A DNA stretch of 13,038 bases, taken from assembly GCA_946060825.1 (NCBI GenBank), contig CAMGPO010000004.1:1-13038 (forward strand), written 5' to 3'. The notes below the pieces were generated by a model. The model was not told where the DNA came from and made no database searches. It saw only the letters and a program-made list of their open reading frames with translations. Each line of letters begins with the position of its first letter. Within the stretch, counting starts at the first letter, position 1. The position numbers and the translations under genes are program-made. The DNA is from an uncultured Clostridia bacterium (GTDB lineage Bacteria; Bacillota; Clostridia; Oscillospirales; Oscillospiraceae). This document shows positions 6,644 through 13,038 of the stretch, piece after piece.

Positions 6644-8008
6644 ATGAAAAGACCGGAAATTGAGAAAGTGTGGCAGTACATTGACGACCACAGGGAGGAA
6701 TACCTGGCGCTGCTGAAGAAGTTCTGCAGCCAGCCCAGCGTTTCCGCCCAAAGCTGGGGAATGCGCGAGATGGCGGAAATCGTCCGCGAAACCGTCAGCA
6801 GCCTGGGCGGCAACGGCCGCCTCTATGAGACCGGCGGCAACCCCATCGTCTACGGCGAACTGAACTATGGCCGCGACCGCACCCTGATGCTCTACAACCA
6901 CTACGACGTCGTCCCGCCGGAGCCCTACGACCAGTGGGAGACGCCGCCCTTTGAGCCGACCGTCATCGGAGACCGGATTGTCGCCCGCGGTGTGGCCGAC
7001 AACAAGGGCAGCCTGCTTTCCCGCTACTGCGCCGTCGACGCCTACCAGAAGGTCTACGGTACCCTGCCCATCAACATTAAGTTCATGGCCGAGGGCGAGG
7101 AGGAGATCGGCAGCGTCCATCTCGGCGATTTTGTCCGCAGCCATATGGATATGGTCAAGTCCGACGCCATCGTCTGGGAGGGCGGCAGCAAGGATATCAA
7201 CCACGGCCCGCTGCAGGTGGCCCTGGGCGTCAAGGGCGTGACCTGCTTTGAGCTGCGCTGCCGCTGCGCAAAGGGCGATATGCATTCCATGAATGCGGCC
7301 ATCGTGCCCAACGCCGCCTGGCGGCTGGTGTGGGCCCTGTCCACCATGAAGAATGAAAAGGAAGAGATCACCATCGACCACTTCTTTGACGATATCCCGC
7401 CGGTCTCCGAGGAAGAGCTTTCCTATCTGCGCGGCTTTGAATACAACGAGGCCGATATGCTCAAGGCCATCGGTAAGGACCAGTTCCTCTGCGGGCTCAC
7501 GGGCATGGAGCTGAAGAAGAAGCTCTACCTGGCCCCGACCATGACCATCCAGGGCATCCAGGCCGGCTATACCGGCGAGGGCGCCAAGACCGTCCTGCCG
7601 GCCTACGCCTTCTGTAAGATCGACATCCGCACCGTCATGGGCCAGAAGCCGGAGCGGGTGCTCCAGCTTGTCCGTGAGCACCTGGACAACCACGGCTTCT
7701 CCGACATTGAGCTGGTGCCGGGTCACAGCACGCTGCCCTTCCGCGGCAGCCCCGAGAATCCGCTGGCCAAGGCTGTCATCCGGAACGTCGAGGACGTCTA
7801 CGGAATGCCGCCTGCCATCCATCTCAATATGGCCGGCTCCAATGGCATGGGCTTCCTCTGCAATCTGACCGGCATTCCTGCCGTCTGCTTCGGCGTGTTC
7901 AACGATGACTCCCACTGCCATGCGCCCAACGAGTACATCTTCCTGGACGACTTCTTCAACGGCATCAAGCTCAGTGCCGCCGTCATCCACGACTTTGCCG
8001 AGGTGTGA
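6644..8008 (+). CDS. M20-family metallopeptidase, CNDP-like dipeptidase type (M20-A)
   Basis: The product has 454 residues and no signal peptide. The dinuclear zinc site of family M20 is complete: H86 and D88 (NHYDV), bridging D119 (GVADNKG), general base E153 and ligand E154 (EGEEEIGS), probable ligand E179 or D174 (SDAIVWEGG) and H426 (HAPNE). The dimerisation domain keeps the cross-subunit histidine H214 in GDMHSMN, where the carnosinase/CNDP group usually has RDLHSG. GYTGEG...KIDIR (308-329) supplies the conserved arginine. Members cleave dipeptides or related amides. The ATG at 6644 has CAGGAGG 10 nt upstream; an in-frame ATG at 6518 has no such site and falls inside the operator region. 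The gene opens the plus-strand operon and ends 3 nt before SDH-B. M20-B downstream is a close paralogue. The substrate is unknown. Confidence 0.92.
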   Translation: MKRPEIEKVWQYIDDHREEYLALLKKFCSQPSVSAQSWGMREMAEIVRETVSSLGGNGRLYETGGNPIVYGELNYGRDRTLMLYNHYDVVPPEPYDQWETPPFEPTVIGDRIVARGVADNKGSLLSRYCAVDAYQKVYGTLPINIKFMAEGEEEIGSVHLGDFVRSHMDMVKSDAIVWEGGSKDINHGPLQVALGVKGVTCFELRCRCAKGDMHSMNAAIVPNAAWRLVWALSTMKNEKEEITIDHFFDDIPPVSEEELSYLRGFEYNEADMLKAIGKDQFLCGLTGMELKKKLYLAPTMTIQGIQAGYTGEGAKTVLPAYAFCKIDIRTVMGQKPERVLQLVREHLDNHGFSDIELVPGHSTLPFRGSPENPLAKAVIRNVEDVYGMPPAIHLNMAGSNGMGFLCNLTGIPAVCFGVFNDDSHCHAPNEYIFLDDFFNGIKLSAAVIHDFAEV

Positions 8009-8011
8009 CCC

Positions 8012-9577
8012 ATGGCAGAAATGGATATCAGCCTCTTTGAGGTCATCGGGCCGGTGATGCTGGGACCGTCCAGCTCGGGTACCGCCGGCATGGCCCGGCT
8101 GGGCCGGGCGGCCCACGCCTTTCTGATGGGCCCTCTGGCCAGCATCGATCTGCGCTTCCATCCGCGGGATACGGGCTGCTTCGGCCTGCGCAGCCATGTG
8201 GCTCTGGTGGGCGGCGCCCTGGGGCTCAGCCCCGAGGATCCTGCCCTGCGGCGCTCCCTGGAGCTGGCGCGGGAGCAGGGGATTGCCCTCTCCGCCAGCA
8301 AGTTTACGGAGGAACCTCTGCCGGAGAGCGCCCTGACCGTCCGCCTCAGCATGGTCGAGCGGTCCGGACGGCACTGTGACATCACCGGCGTCTCCGTTGG
8401 CGGCGGCAGCATTGCCATCACGAACGTCGAGGGCTTCCCCGTCAGCCTTTCCAGCACGGCGGCCTATGTCTTTGTATGGGCCGACGGGCCGGTGGAGCTG
8501 GACGCCCTGTTCCCCGGGCGGGAGATTGCCTCCTCCCGGCAGGACACGCGGCTGCTCTACTGGGTCAACACCGGCAAATCGCCGGACCGGGACGGCGCTG
8601 CCGCCGCGGCGAAGCTGCCCGGCGTGACCAGAACCCTGGCCATCGACCCCTTCCTCTCCCTGGGCTACGTGCCCCACGAGCCGCTGATCCGCTCCTTTGC
8701 GGACATTGAGGCTCTGTCGGACCGGACCGGGAAGGACGTGTTCGAGATCGCCATGGACTATGAGGAAAACCGCTCCGGCCGGACCCGGCAGGAGATCTGG
8801 GATGAGATGTGCGGGATGCTGGACCATATGAAGGCCGCCGTCCGGGAGGGGATGGAGCAGCCGGTTCACACGCTCTTCGGCTTCGGCTCGGGCGAGGACG
8901 GCAAAAAGATGCTCCGCGCTCTGGAGGCGGGAAAGACCCTCTCCGGCAGCACCATGAACCGGGCTGTAGCCAAGGCCCTCGCCACCATGGAGGTGGCCGA
9001 CGCCATGGGCTGCGTCGTGGCGGCGCCGACGGCCGGCTCCTGCGGCATCGTGCCCGGCTGCCTGCTGACGGTGCAGGAGGACCGGCAGCTCACCGATGAG
9101 ATGGTGGTCAGGGCGCTTTTCACGGCCGCTCTGGCCGGCGCGGCCCTCTATTACCACAAGGTCAGCTTCTCCGGCCTCGGAGGCGGCTGTCAGGGGGAGA
9201 TCGGCGTCTCCTCCGCCATCGCGGCGGCGGGACTGACCTACCTCGGCGGCGGTACGACCCGGCAGATCGTGGACGGCTGCGCCCTGGCCCTGAAGAATAT
9301 CCTCGGCCTGATCTGCGACCGGATCGGCGGCTCCTCGGAGATCCCCTGCATCCGGCGCAACGGCATCGGCGTGTCCAACGCCTTCTGCGGCGCCGACCTG
9401 GCTCTGGCCGGCATCCGCAGCTATATCCCCGCCGACGAGGTGGCGGAGGCCCTGGTGGACTGTGAAAAGCGGCTCCCGCCGGAGCTGCGCGGCGGCTGCG
9501 GCGGCCTGACCTCCACGAAAACTGCCGCCGAAGCACGAAAAATGGAAGAAAAAATTAACGCATCCCTGGCGTTTTGA
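8012..9577 (+). CDS. Fused L-serine-dehydratase-like [4Fe-4S] enzyme, divergent (SDH-B)
   Basis: This 521-residue paralogue of SDH-A shares the same fused beta-alpha layout and, by eye, roughly half of its residues. The cluster cysteines C393 (GCQGEIG), C435 (LICDRI) and C446 (IPCIRRN) keep the 42 and 11 spacing. As in SDH-A, SSSHT is SSSGT (about 20-24) and GHGTD is replaced by GLRSH (58-62). The late cysteine is C496 in RGGCGG, with 25 residues following it and no terminal cysteine. The proline after CD is arginine here, unlike SDH-A. The start at 8012 is supported by GAGG 8 nt upstream, inside the end of M20-A; an internal ATG at 8021 is possible but less well placed. Lying between two M20 genes with a 3-nt and a 19-nt gap, it most likely degrades an amino acid freed by them. 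A keto acid and ammonia are the expected products; serine as substrate is doubtful. Confidence 0.88.
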   Translation: MAEMDISLFEVIGPVMLGPSSSGTAGMARLGRAAHAFLMGPLASIDLRFHPRDTGCFGLRSHVALVGGALGLSPEDPALRRSLELAREQGIALSASKFTEEPLPESALTVRLSMVERSGRHCDITGVSVGGGSIAITNVEGFPVSLSSTAAYVFVWADGPVELDALFPGREIASSRQDTRLLYWVNTGKSPDRDGAAAAAKLPGVTRTLAIDPFLSLGYVPHEPLIRSFADIEALSDRTGKDVFEIAMDYEENRSGRTRQEIWDEMCGMLDHMKAAVREGMEQPVHTLFGFGSGEDGKKMLRALEAGKTLSGSTMNRAVAKALATMEVADAMGCVVAAPTAGSCGIVPGCLLTVQEDRQLTDEMVVRALFTAALAGAALYYHKVSFSGLGGGCQGEIGVSSAIAAAGLTYLGGGTTRQIVDGCALALKNILGLICDRIGGSSEIPCIRRNGIGVSNAFCGADLALAGIRSYIPADEVAEALVDCEKRLPPELRGGCGGLTSTKTAAEARKMEEKINASLAF

Positions 9578-9596
9578 GTGAAAGGAAGAACAGCGT

Positions 9597-10961
9597 ATGG
9601 ATCAGCATATGGAACCGGTATTTGCCTATATCGACGCCCACAGTGAGGAGTACATCGATCTGCTTAAAAAATTCTGCAGCCAGCCCAGCGTGGCGGCCCA
9701 GCACCTTGGCATGGTGGAGATGGCGAAGTTGGTGGAGGATCAGGTCAGCCTGCTGGGCGCAAAGGTGCAGCAGGTGCCCACCGACGGCAATCCCGTCGTC
9801 TACGGCGAGATCGACGGAGGAAAGCCCTGGACGCTGACCTTCTACAACCACTACGACGTCCAGCCGCCGGAGCCGCTGGACGAGTGGATCACCCCGCCCT
9901 TTGAGCCGGACATCCGCGACGGCCGCATCTATGCCCGCGGCGCTGCCGACAACAAGGGCAGCTTCCTCTCCCGCTGGTGCGCCGTCGACGCCTACCAGAA
10001 GGTCTACGGCGACCTCCCCTGCAACATCAAGTTCATCACCGAGGGCGAGGAGGAGATCGGCTCGCCCAACCTGGATCCCTTCCGCATCGCCCATCCGGAC
10101 ATGGTCAGAACCGACGGCATCGTCTGGGAGGGCGGCAGCAAGGATATCAACCGCGGCCCGCTGCAGATCACCATGGGCTGGAAGGGCCTGTGCTATGTGG
10201 AGCTGCGCTGCCGCGCCGCCAAGGGCGATATGCACTCCATGAACGCGCCCATCGTGCCCAACGCCGCCTGGCGGCTGGTCTGGGCCCTGCGGACCATCAA
10301 GGACGAGAATGACCACATCACCATCGACCATTTCTATGACGACATCATTCCGCCCACGGAGGAGGACATGGCCTACCTGGAGCAGCTGAACTACGACGGC
10401 GACCGGGTCCGGGCCGCCAACGGCATCGACCACTTCATCAACAACCTCAGCGGCATCGCCCTGAAGGAAAAGCTGCTCTATGAGCCGACGGCCAACATCG
10501 CCGGCATTGAGTCCGGCTATACCGGCGAGGGCTCCAAGACCGTCATCCCCTCCTATGCCTTCTGCAAGATCGACTTCCGCCTCGTCCAGGGGCAGGACGC
10601 CGACCGGGTGGTGCAGCTCCTGCGGGAGCATCTGGACCGCCGCGGTTTCCAGGACATCGAGATCATCCAGCACTCCGGCAAGAATCCCTACCGGGCCGAC
10701 ACGAAGAGCCGCATCGTCCGCGCCGCCCTGCGCAACGCCGAGAAGATCTACGGGATGAAACCCTCGATCTACCGGAACGGCGCTGGCACTACGGCCATGG
10801 GATCCTTCTGCGGCCCCGAGGGCATCGACGCCGTCAGCTTCGGCATCGACCACATGGAATCCCAGATCCACGCGCCCAATGAGAACATCTACCTGGAGGA
10901 CTACATCAACGGCATCAAGATGACCGCGGCAGTCATGTATGACTTTGCAACGATGGATTGA
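9597..10961 (+). CDS. M20-family metallopeptidase, CNDP-like dipeptidase type (M20-B)
   Basis: This is a 454-residue paralogue of M20-A, identical in length and sharing clearly more than half of its residues. The zinc site is intact: H85 and D87 (NHYDV), D118 (GAADNKG), E152 and E153 (EGEEEIGS), E178 (IVWEGG) and H425 (HAPNE). H213 (GDMHSMN) and R328 (KIDFR) are also kept. The segment before the last ligand (about 392-424) differs strongly from M20-A (YRNGAGTTAMG against LNMAGSNGMG). As this part lines the pocket in M20 enzymes, the two may prefer different substrates. The start at 9597 has AAAGGAAG 8 nt upstream; a second ATG lies 9 nt further in. The gene lies 19 nt after SDH-B and closes the three-gene operon. 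It is expected to be cytoplasmic, since no signal peptide is seen. Confidence 0.92.
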   Translation: MDQHMEPVFAYIDAHSEEYIDLLKKFCSQPSVAAQHLGMVEMAKLVEDQVSLLGAKVQQVPTDGNPVVYGEIDGGKPWTLTFYNHYDVQPPEPLDEWITPPFEPDIRDGRIYARGAADNKGSFLSRWCAVDAYQKVYGDLPCNIKFITEGEEEIGSPNLDPFRIAHPDMVRTDGIVWEGGSKDINRGPLQITMGWKGLCYVELRCRAAKGDMHSMNAPIVPNAAWRLVWALRTIKDENDHITIDHFYDDIIPPTEEDMAYLEQLNYDGDRVRAANGIDHFINNLSGIALKEKLLYEPTANIAGIESGYTGEGSKTVIPSYAFCKIDFRLVQGQDADRVVQLLREHLDRRGFQDIEIIQHSGKNPYRADTKSRIVRAALRNAEKIYGMKPSIYRNGAGTTAMGSFCGPEGIDAVSFGIDHMESQIHAPNENIYLEDYINGIKMTAAVMYDFATMD

Positions 10962-11043
10962 GTCATACCGACAGAATGGGACAAAATTACACCGCCAAAT
11001 GTGAAAAATGCGCAAAAGTCACAGCCGCGAAATGAAATCCTTG

Positions 11044-11052
11044 TGTTATACT
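11044..11052 (+). promoter_or_regulatory. Extended -10 promoter candidate for the binding-protein gene
   Basis: TGTTATACT (TG, one base, TATACT) matches the extended -10 pattern, with 5 of 6 in the hexamer, about 73 nt upstream of the ATG. No convincing -35 is visible. No terminator is seen between the M20-B stop (10961) and this site, so read-through from the M20 operon is also possible. The binding protein would thus have both shared and independent expression. Confidence 0.5.
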
Positions 11053-11073
11053 CGAAGTACCCCATTTGTTGAT

Positions 11074-11090
11074 TCAATTGGATGAATTGA
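11074..11090 (+). promoter_or_regulatory. Inverted repeat TCAATT-N5-AATTGA in the binding-protein leader
   Basis: Perfect 6-nt arms at 11074-11079 and 11085-11090 flank GGATG. The repeat sits about 22 nt after the -10 candidate, in the 5' leader, where a repressor could block transcription. The arms are AT-rich and short, so chance is a real alternative. Confidence 0.3.
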
Positions 11091-11125
11091 CAGAGTGAGC
11101 AAAGAATCAGAAAAGGAGAAGAAAC

Positions 11126-12754
11126 ATGAAAAGACTACTGTGTATGCTTCTGTGCGTCGTTCTGCTGGTTGGCCTGTTCGCAGGCTGCGGCAGCAAGACG
11201 GAACAGCCTGCTGCAGAGACCCCCGCGGAAACTCCCGCGGAACCCGCTGTGGAAGAAGGCGGCGAAGCTGCGGAAGCGCCCGCGGAAGAAGCTGCCGAGC
11301 CCAGCGCGGAAGCCGGCCGGACCGATTTCATCTTTGGCCTGACCTCCGAGCCCGCCCAGCTGACCCCCTACAAGACCGACGAGTTCACCGCCTTCACCGT
11401 GAACTATCAGGTCTTCAACCGCCTGATCGAGCTGAACGCCGAAGGCGAGCTGGTTCCCTCCCTGGCTGAGAGCTGGACCCTCAGCGAGGACGGCACCCAG
11501 ATCACCTTCAAGCTCCGCGAGGGCGTCCTCTTCCACAATGGCGATGAGCTGACCGCCGAGGACGTGGCCTACACCTACAACCAGGCCATCGCCACCCCCG
11601 CCACCTCCGCCATCACCTCCATGATGGTCGAGATGACCGCCGACGACAAGTACACCTGCACCCTGACCCTGACCGAGCCCTTCGGGCCCATCGAGTCCTG
11701 CATCGCCTCCGCCTATCTGGGCATTGTCAACAAGGCCGCTGACGAGGCCGATCCCGACGGCTATGGCCGCGCCCCCATCGGCACCGGCGCCTATAAGTTC
11801 GTCCGCTGGGACATCGGCGACAAGCTCGTCCTCGAAGCCAACGAAGACTACTGGGAAGGCGCTCCCACCATCAAGGATCTGACCTTCAAGATCTGCCTGG
11901 ACACCAACGCCGCCCTGGTTGCCCTGCAGAACGGCGAAATTGACCTCTGCGACACCATCCCCGTTTCCCAGAAGGGCGTCGTGGAAGCTGCCGGCAACCT
12001 GGCCTGGGAGGCCTGTGGCTCCACCGCCACCTACTTCCTGCAGGTTGAGACCAACAAAGCTCCCTTCGACAACGAGCTGGTCCGTCAGGCCTTCTCCTGC
12101 GCGATCAACCGTGAAGAGTGCGTCATCGGCGCCTGCGACGGCAACGCTGTTGCCATTCAGGCTATGATGAACCCCGAAGTCGACTACTATCCCGATGATT
12201 TCGTCAGCAGCTACGGCTATGATCCCGAGCGCGCCAAGGAGCTGCTCGCCGAGGCCGGTTATGATGAGTCCAATCCCCTTGTGATCGAATTCACCTGCAT
12301 GGACGACAGCCGTATGCTCCCGATCGCTGAGATCGTGGCAGAGCAGCTCCGCCTGGTGGGCGTCACCGCCACCATCGAGAAGTACGAGCGCTCCGCATGG
12401 CTGAACAAGGTTCGTACCGAGCATGACTACGTCCTGGCTCTGATGAACACCTCCGCCGGCTACAACGACGCCGACTACCTGTATGGCCTGTACCACAGCG
12501 ACTATGTGGGCGGCAGAAACTGGGGCGACGTCGACGATCCCGAGCTGGATGCTCTGCTGGAAGCTGGCCGCAGCGAGTCTGATCCGGAGAAGCGTGCCGA
12601 GATCTACCGTCAGGTCGTGGAGCGCATGGATGAGATGCAGTATGCTCCCGCCATCCTGCAGATGGATCAGCCCTACGTCTTCAATAAGGACCTGAAGGGC
12701 TTCGTGGCCAACCCGACCAGAAGATGCTTCGTCTTTGACTACAGCTGGGGCTGA
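11126..12754 (+). CDS. Family 5 extracellular solute-binding lipoprotein (DppA/OppA-like)
   Basis: This 542-residue exported lipoprotein begins with a basic MKR, a hydrophobic stretch (4-18) and a lipobox ending LFAGC, so the mature protein would start at lipid-modified C21. Residues about 25-64 form a low-complexity linker rich in Ala, Pro and Glu (repeated PAE units), holding the domain off the membrane. The SBP_bac_5 body follows, with LAESW (113-117), FKLREGVLFHNGD (128-140), LTAEDV (142-147), then PIGTGAYKF and a DYW motif. Relatives deliver di- or oligopeptides, and sometimes nickel or glycosides, to ABC permeases. AAGGAG precedes the ATG at 7-8 nt. Codon use is more uniform than in the neighbours, suggesting high expression. 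No permease or ATPase gene follows before the terminator, so the partner transporter must lie elsewhere. Peptide uptake fits the peptidase context, but the ligand is inferred. Confidence 0.93.
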   Translation: MKRLLCMLLCVVLLVGLFAGCGSKTEQPAAETPAETPAEPAVEEGGEAAEAPAEEAAEPSAEAGRTDFIFGLTSEPAQLTPYKTDEFTAFTVNYQVFNRLIELNAEGELVPSLAESWTLSEDGTQITFKLREGVLFHNGDELTAEDVAYTYNQAIATPATSAITSMMVEMTADDKYTCTLTLTEPFGPIESCIASAYLGIVNKAADEADPDGYGRAPIGTGAYKFVRWDIGDKLVLEANEDYWEGAPTIKDLTFKICLDTNAALVALQNGEIDLCDTIPVSQKGVVEAAGNLAWEACGSTATYFLQVETNKAPFDNELVRQAFSCAINREECVIGACDGNAVAIQAMMNPEVDYYPDDFVSSYGYDPERAKELLAEAGYDESNPLVIEFTCMDDSRMLPIAEIVAEQLRLVGVTATIEKYERSAWLNKVRTEHDYVLALMNTSAGYNDADYLYGLYHSDYVGGRNWGDVDDPELDALLEAGRSESDPEKRAEIYRQVVERMDEMQYAPAILQMDQPYVFNKDLKGFVANPTRRCFVFDYSWG

Positions 12755-12806
12755 GCCGGGACTGACGCAGAATCCTCTCCCAACAACCAATGAAATCTGA
12801 CCCGCA

Positions 12807-12838
12807 CGGGCCTGCCGGCCAGCCGGCCGGCAGGCCCG
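12807..12838 (+). promoter_or_regulatory. Perfect 14-bp GC-only hairpin downstream of the binding-protein gene
   Basis: CGGGCCTGCCGGCC (12807-12820) and GGCCGGCAGGCCCG (12825-12838) pair perfectly around the 4-nt loop AGCC, 52 nt after the stop codon. No T-run follows, so it is not a standard intrinsic terminator. Such structures after binding-protein genes commonly protect the transcript 3' end from exonucleases; that role is inferred here. Confidence 0.7.
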
Positions 12839-12927
12839 CCGGGACAGACGGAAGCCGCAGCAGCCCAATGGGATGGCCTTCAATAACAAGACAAACGTTT
12901 TGAAAACCAATGGATTGTATGCGAAAG

Positions 12928-12950
12928 GGGGCCATGCGGCCCCATTTTTT
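12928..12950 (+). terminator. Intrinsic terminator after the binding-protein gene
   Basis: GGGGCC (12928-12933) pairs with GGCCCC (12938-12943) around ATGC and is followed by ATTTTTT, a classic factor-independent terminator on the plus strand. It lies about 175 nt after the binding-protein stop. No coding sequence is recognised between that stop and this terminator. The 12755-12927 stretch holds the GC hairpin and otherwise nothing identified. Confidence 0.8.
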
Positions 12951-13038
12951 ATCCGGCGGCGGCCATCTCCGCAGCAAAACGGCTGATTGCCGCAGAACGG
13001 TCTTGCCTATGGCCAGCCAATTTGGCCTGCAAGACAGA
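12949..13038 (-). CDS. Possible C-terminal end of a convergent gene (runs off the right edge)
   Basis: From the right edge the minus strand is open for 29 codons and ends at a TAA at 12951-12949, directly against the T-run of the terminator. The peptide is charged and probably helical, with RQDRSAAISRF in its middle and an Ala-rich end. Position against a terminator fits the tail of a convergent gene. The stretch is too short to exclude chance in GC-rich DNA, no family can be named, and a hairpin-like sequence at 13000-13035 lies inside it. Confidence 0.25.
   Translation of the reverse strand, partial: SVLQAKLAGHRQDRSAAISRFAAEMAAAG

Noticed and set aside
6635..9157. An 840-codon open frame on the minus strand opposite M20-A and SDH-B
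   Set aside because: It lies antisense to two genes with intact catalytic motifs and good ribosome binding sites. Its product is a low-complexity Gly/Ala/His/Asp-rich string with no recognisable domain, as expected from GC-rich codon bias on the other strand.
10987..11006. TTACAC-N8-GTGAAA imperfect inverted repeat upstream of the binding-protein promoter
   Set aside because: Only 5 of 6 arm positions match, and the arms do not correspond to the palindrome in the divergent region, so it cannot be told from chance.
9555..11015. A 486-codon minus-strand open frame opposite M20-B
   Set aside because: It mirrors M20-B, and its composition resembles the shadow opposite M20-A, which follows from the two genes being paralogues.
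11087..11092. TTGACA hexamer in the leader of the binding-protein gene
   Set aside because: It is a perfect -35 word, but no -10-like hexamer lies 16-18 nt downstream; that stretch is the ribosome binding site region.
11135..12910. A 591-codon minus-strand open frame opposite the binding-protein gene
   Set aside because: It is antisense to a clear lipoprotein gene, with a Gly/Val/Asp-rich repetitive product and no motif, and it starts beyond the binding-protein 3' hairpin.

Overview
The window looks like chromosomal DNA from a G+C-rich, strictly anaerobic Firmicute of the gut Clostridia type (Oscillospiraceae-like). This is inferred from strong AGGAGG-type ribosome binding sites, sigma-A-like promoters in short AT-rich gaps, oxygen-sensitive [4Fe-4S] serine-dehydratase-type enzymes, a Gram-positive-style lipoprotein binding protein and tightly packed operons. 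Taxonomy cannot be fixed from this window alone. No RNA genes, CRISPR arrays or insertion sequences were seen.

Layout. At the left edge is the start of a MocA/MobA-like nucleotidyltransferase gene on the minus strand, running out of the window, with its own promoter. Next comes a four-gene minus-strand operon, in transcription order: a fused L-serine-dehydratase-like Fe-S enzyme (SDH-A, TTG start at 6427), an M24 prolidase/Xaa-Pro aminopeptidase-like enzyme, and two PucR/CdaR-type regulators of 528 residues each whose genes overlap by 4 bp. It ends at a hairpin terminator at 445-490. A 216-bp divergent control region (6428-6643) separates it from a plus-strand operon of M20 metallopeptidase A, a second SDH-like enzyme (SDH-B) and M20 metallopeptidase B. 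After a gap with its own promoter comes a family 5 (DppA/OppA-like) solute-binding lipoprotein, followed by a GC-rich hairpin and a clear intrinsic terminator at 12928-12950. A weak trace of a convergent gene lies at the right edge.

How the genes may work together (inference). The lipoprotein would capture a peptide or peptide-like compound. The M20 and M24 enzymes would cleave it in the cytoplasm, and the Fe-S lyases would turn the released amino acid into a keto acid plus ammonia. The two PucR-type proteins would sense the substrate or nitrogen state and act at the divergent control region. The most unusual point is that both SDH-like enzymes keep the three Fe-S cysteines with exact family spacing but have lost both histidine motifs of the N-terminal domain (SSSHT is SSSGT; GHGTD is replaced by a segment ending RSH). 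They also lack the usual C-terminal cysteine. They may therefore form a divergent subfamily acting on something other than free L-serine. With two M20 paralogues flanking one copy, this is the best candidate in the window for an undescribed catabolic module.
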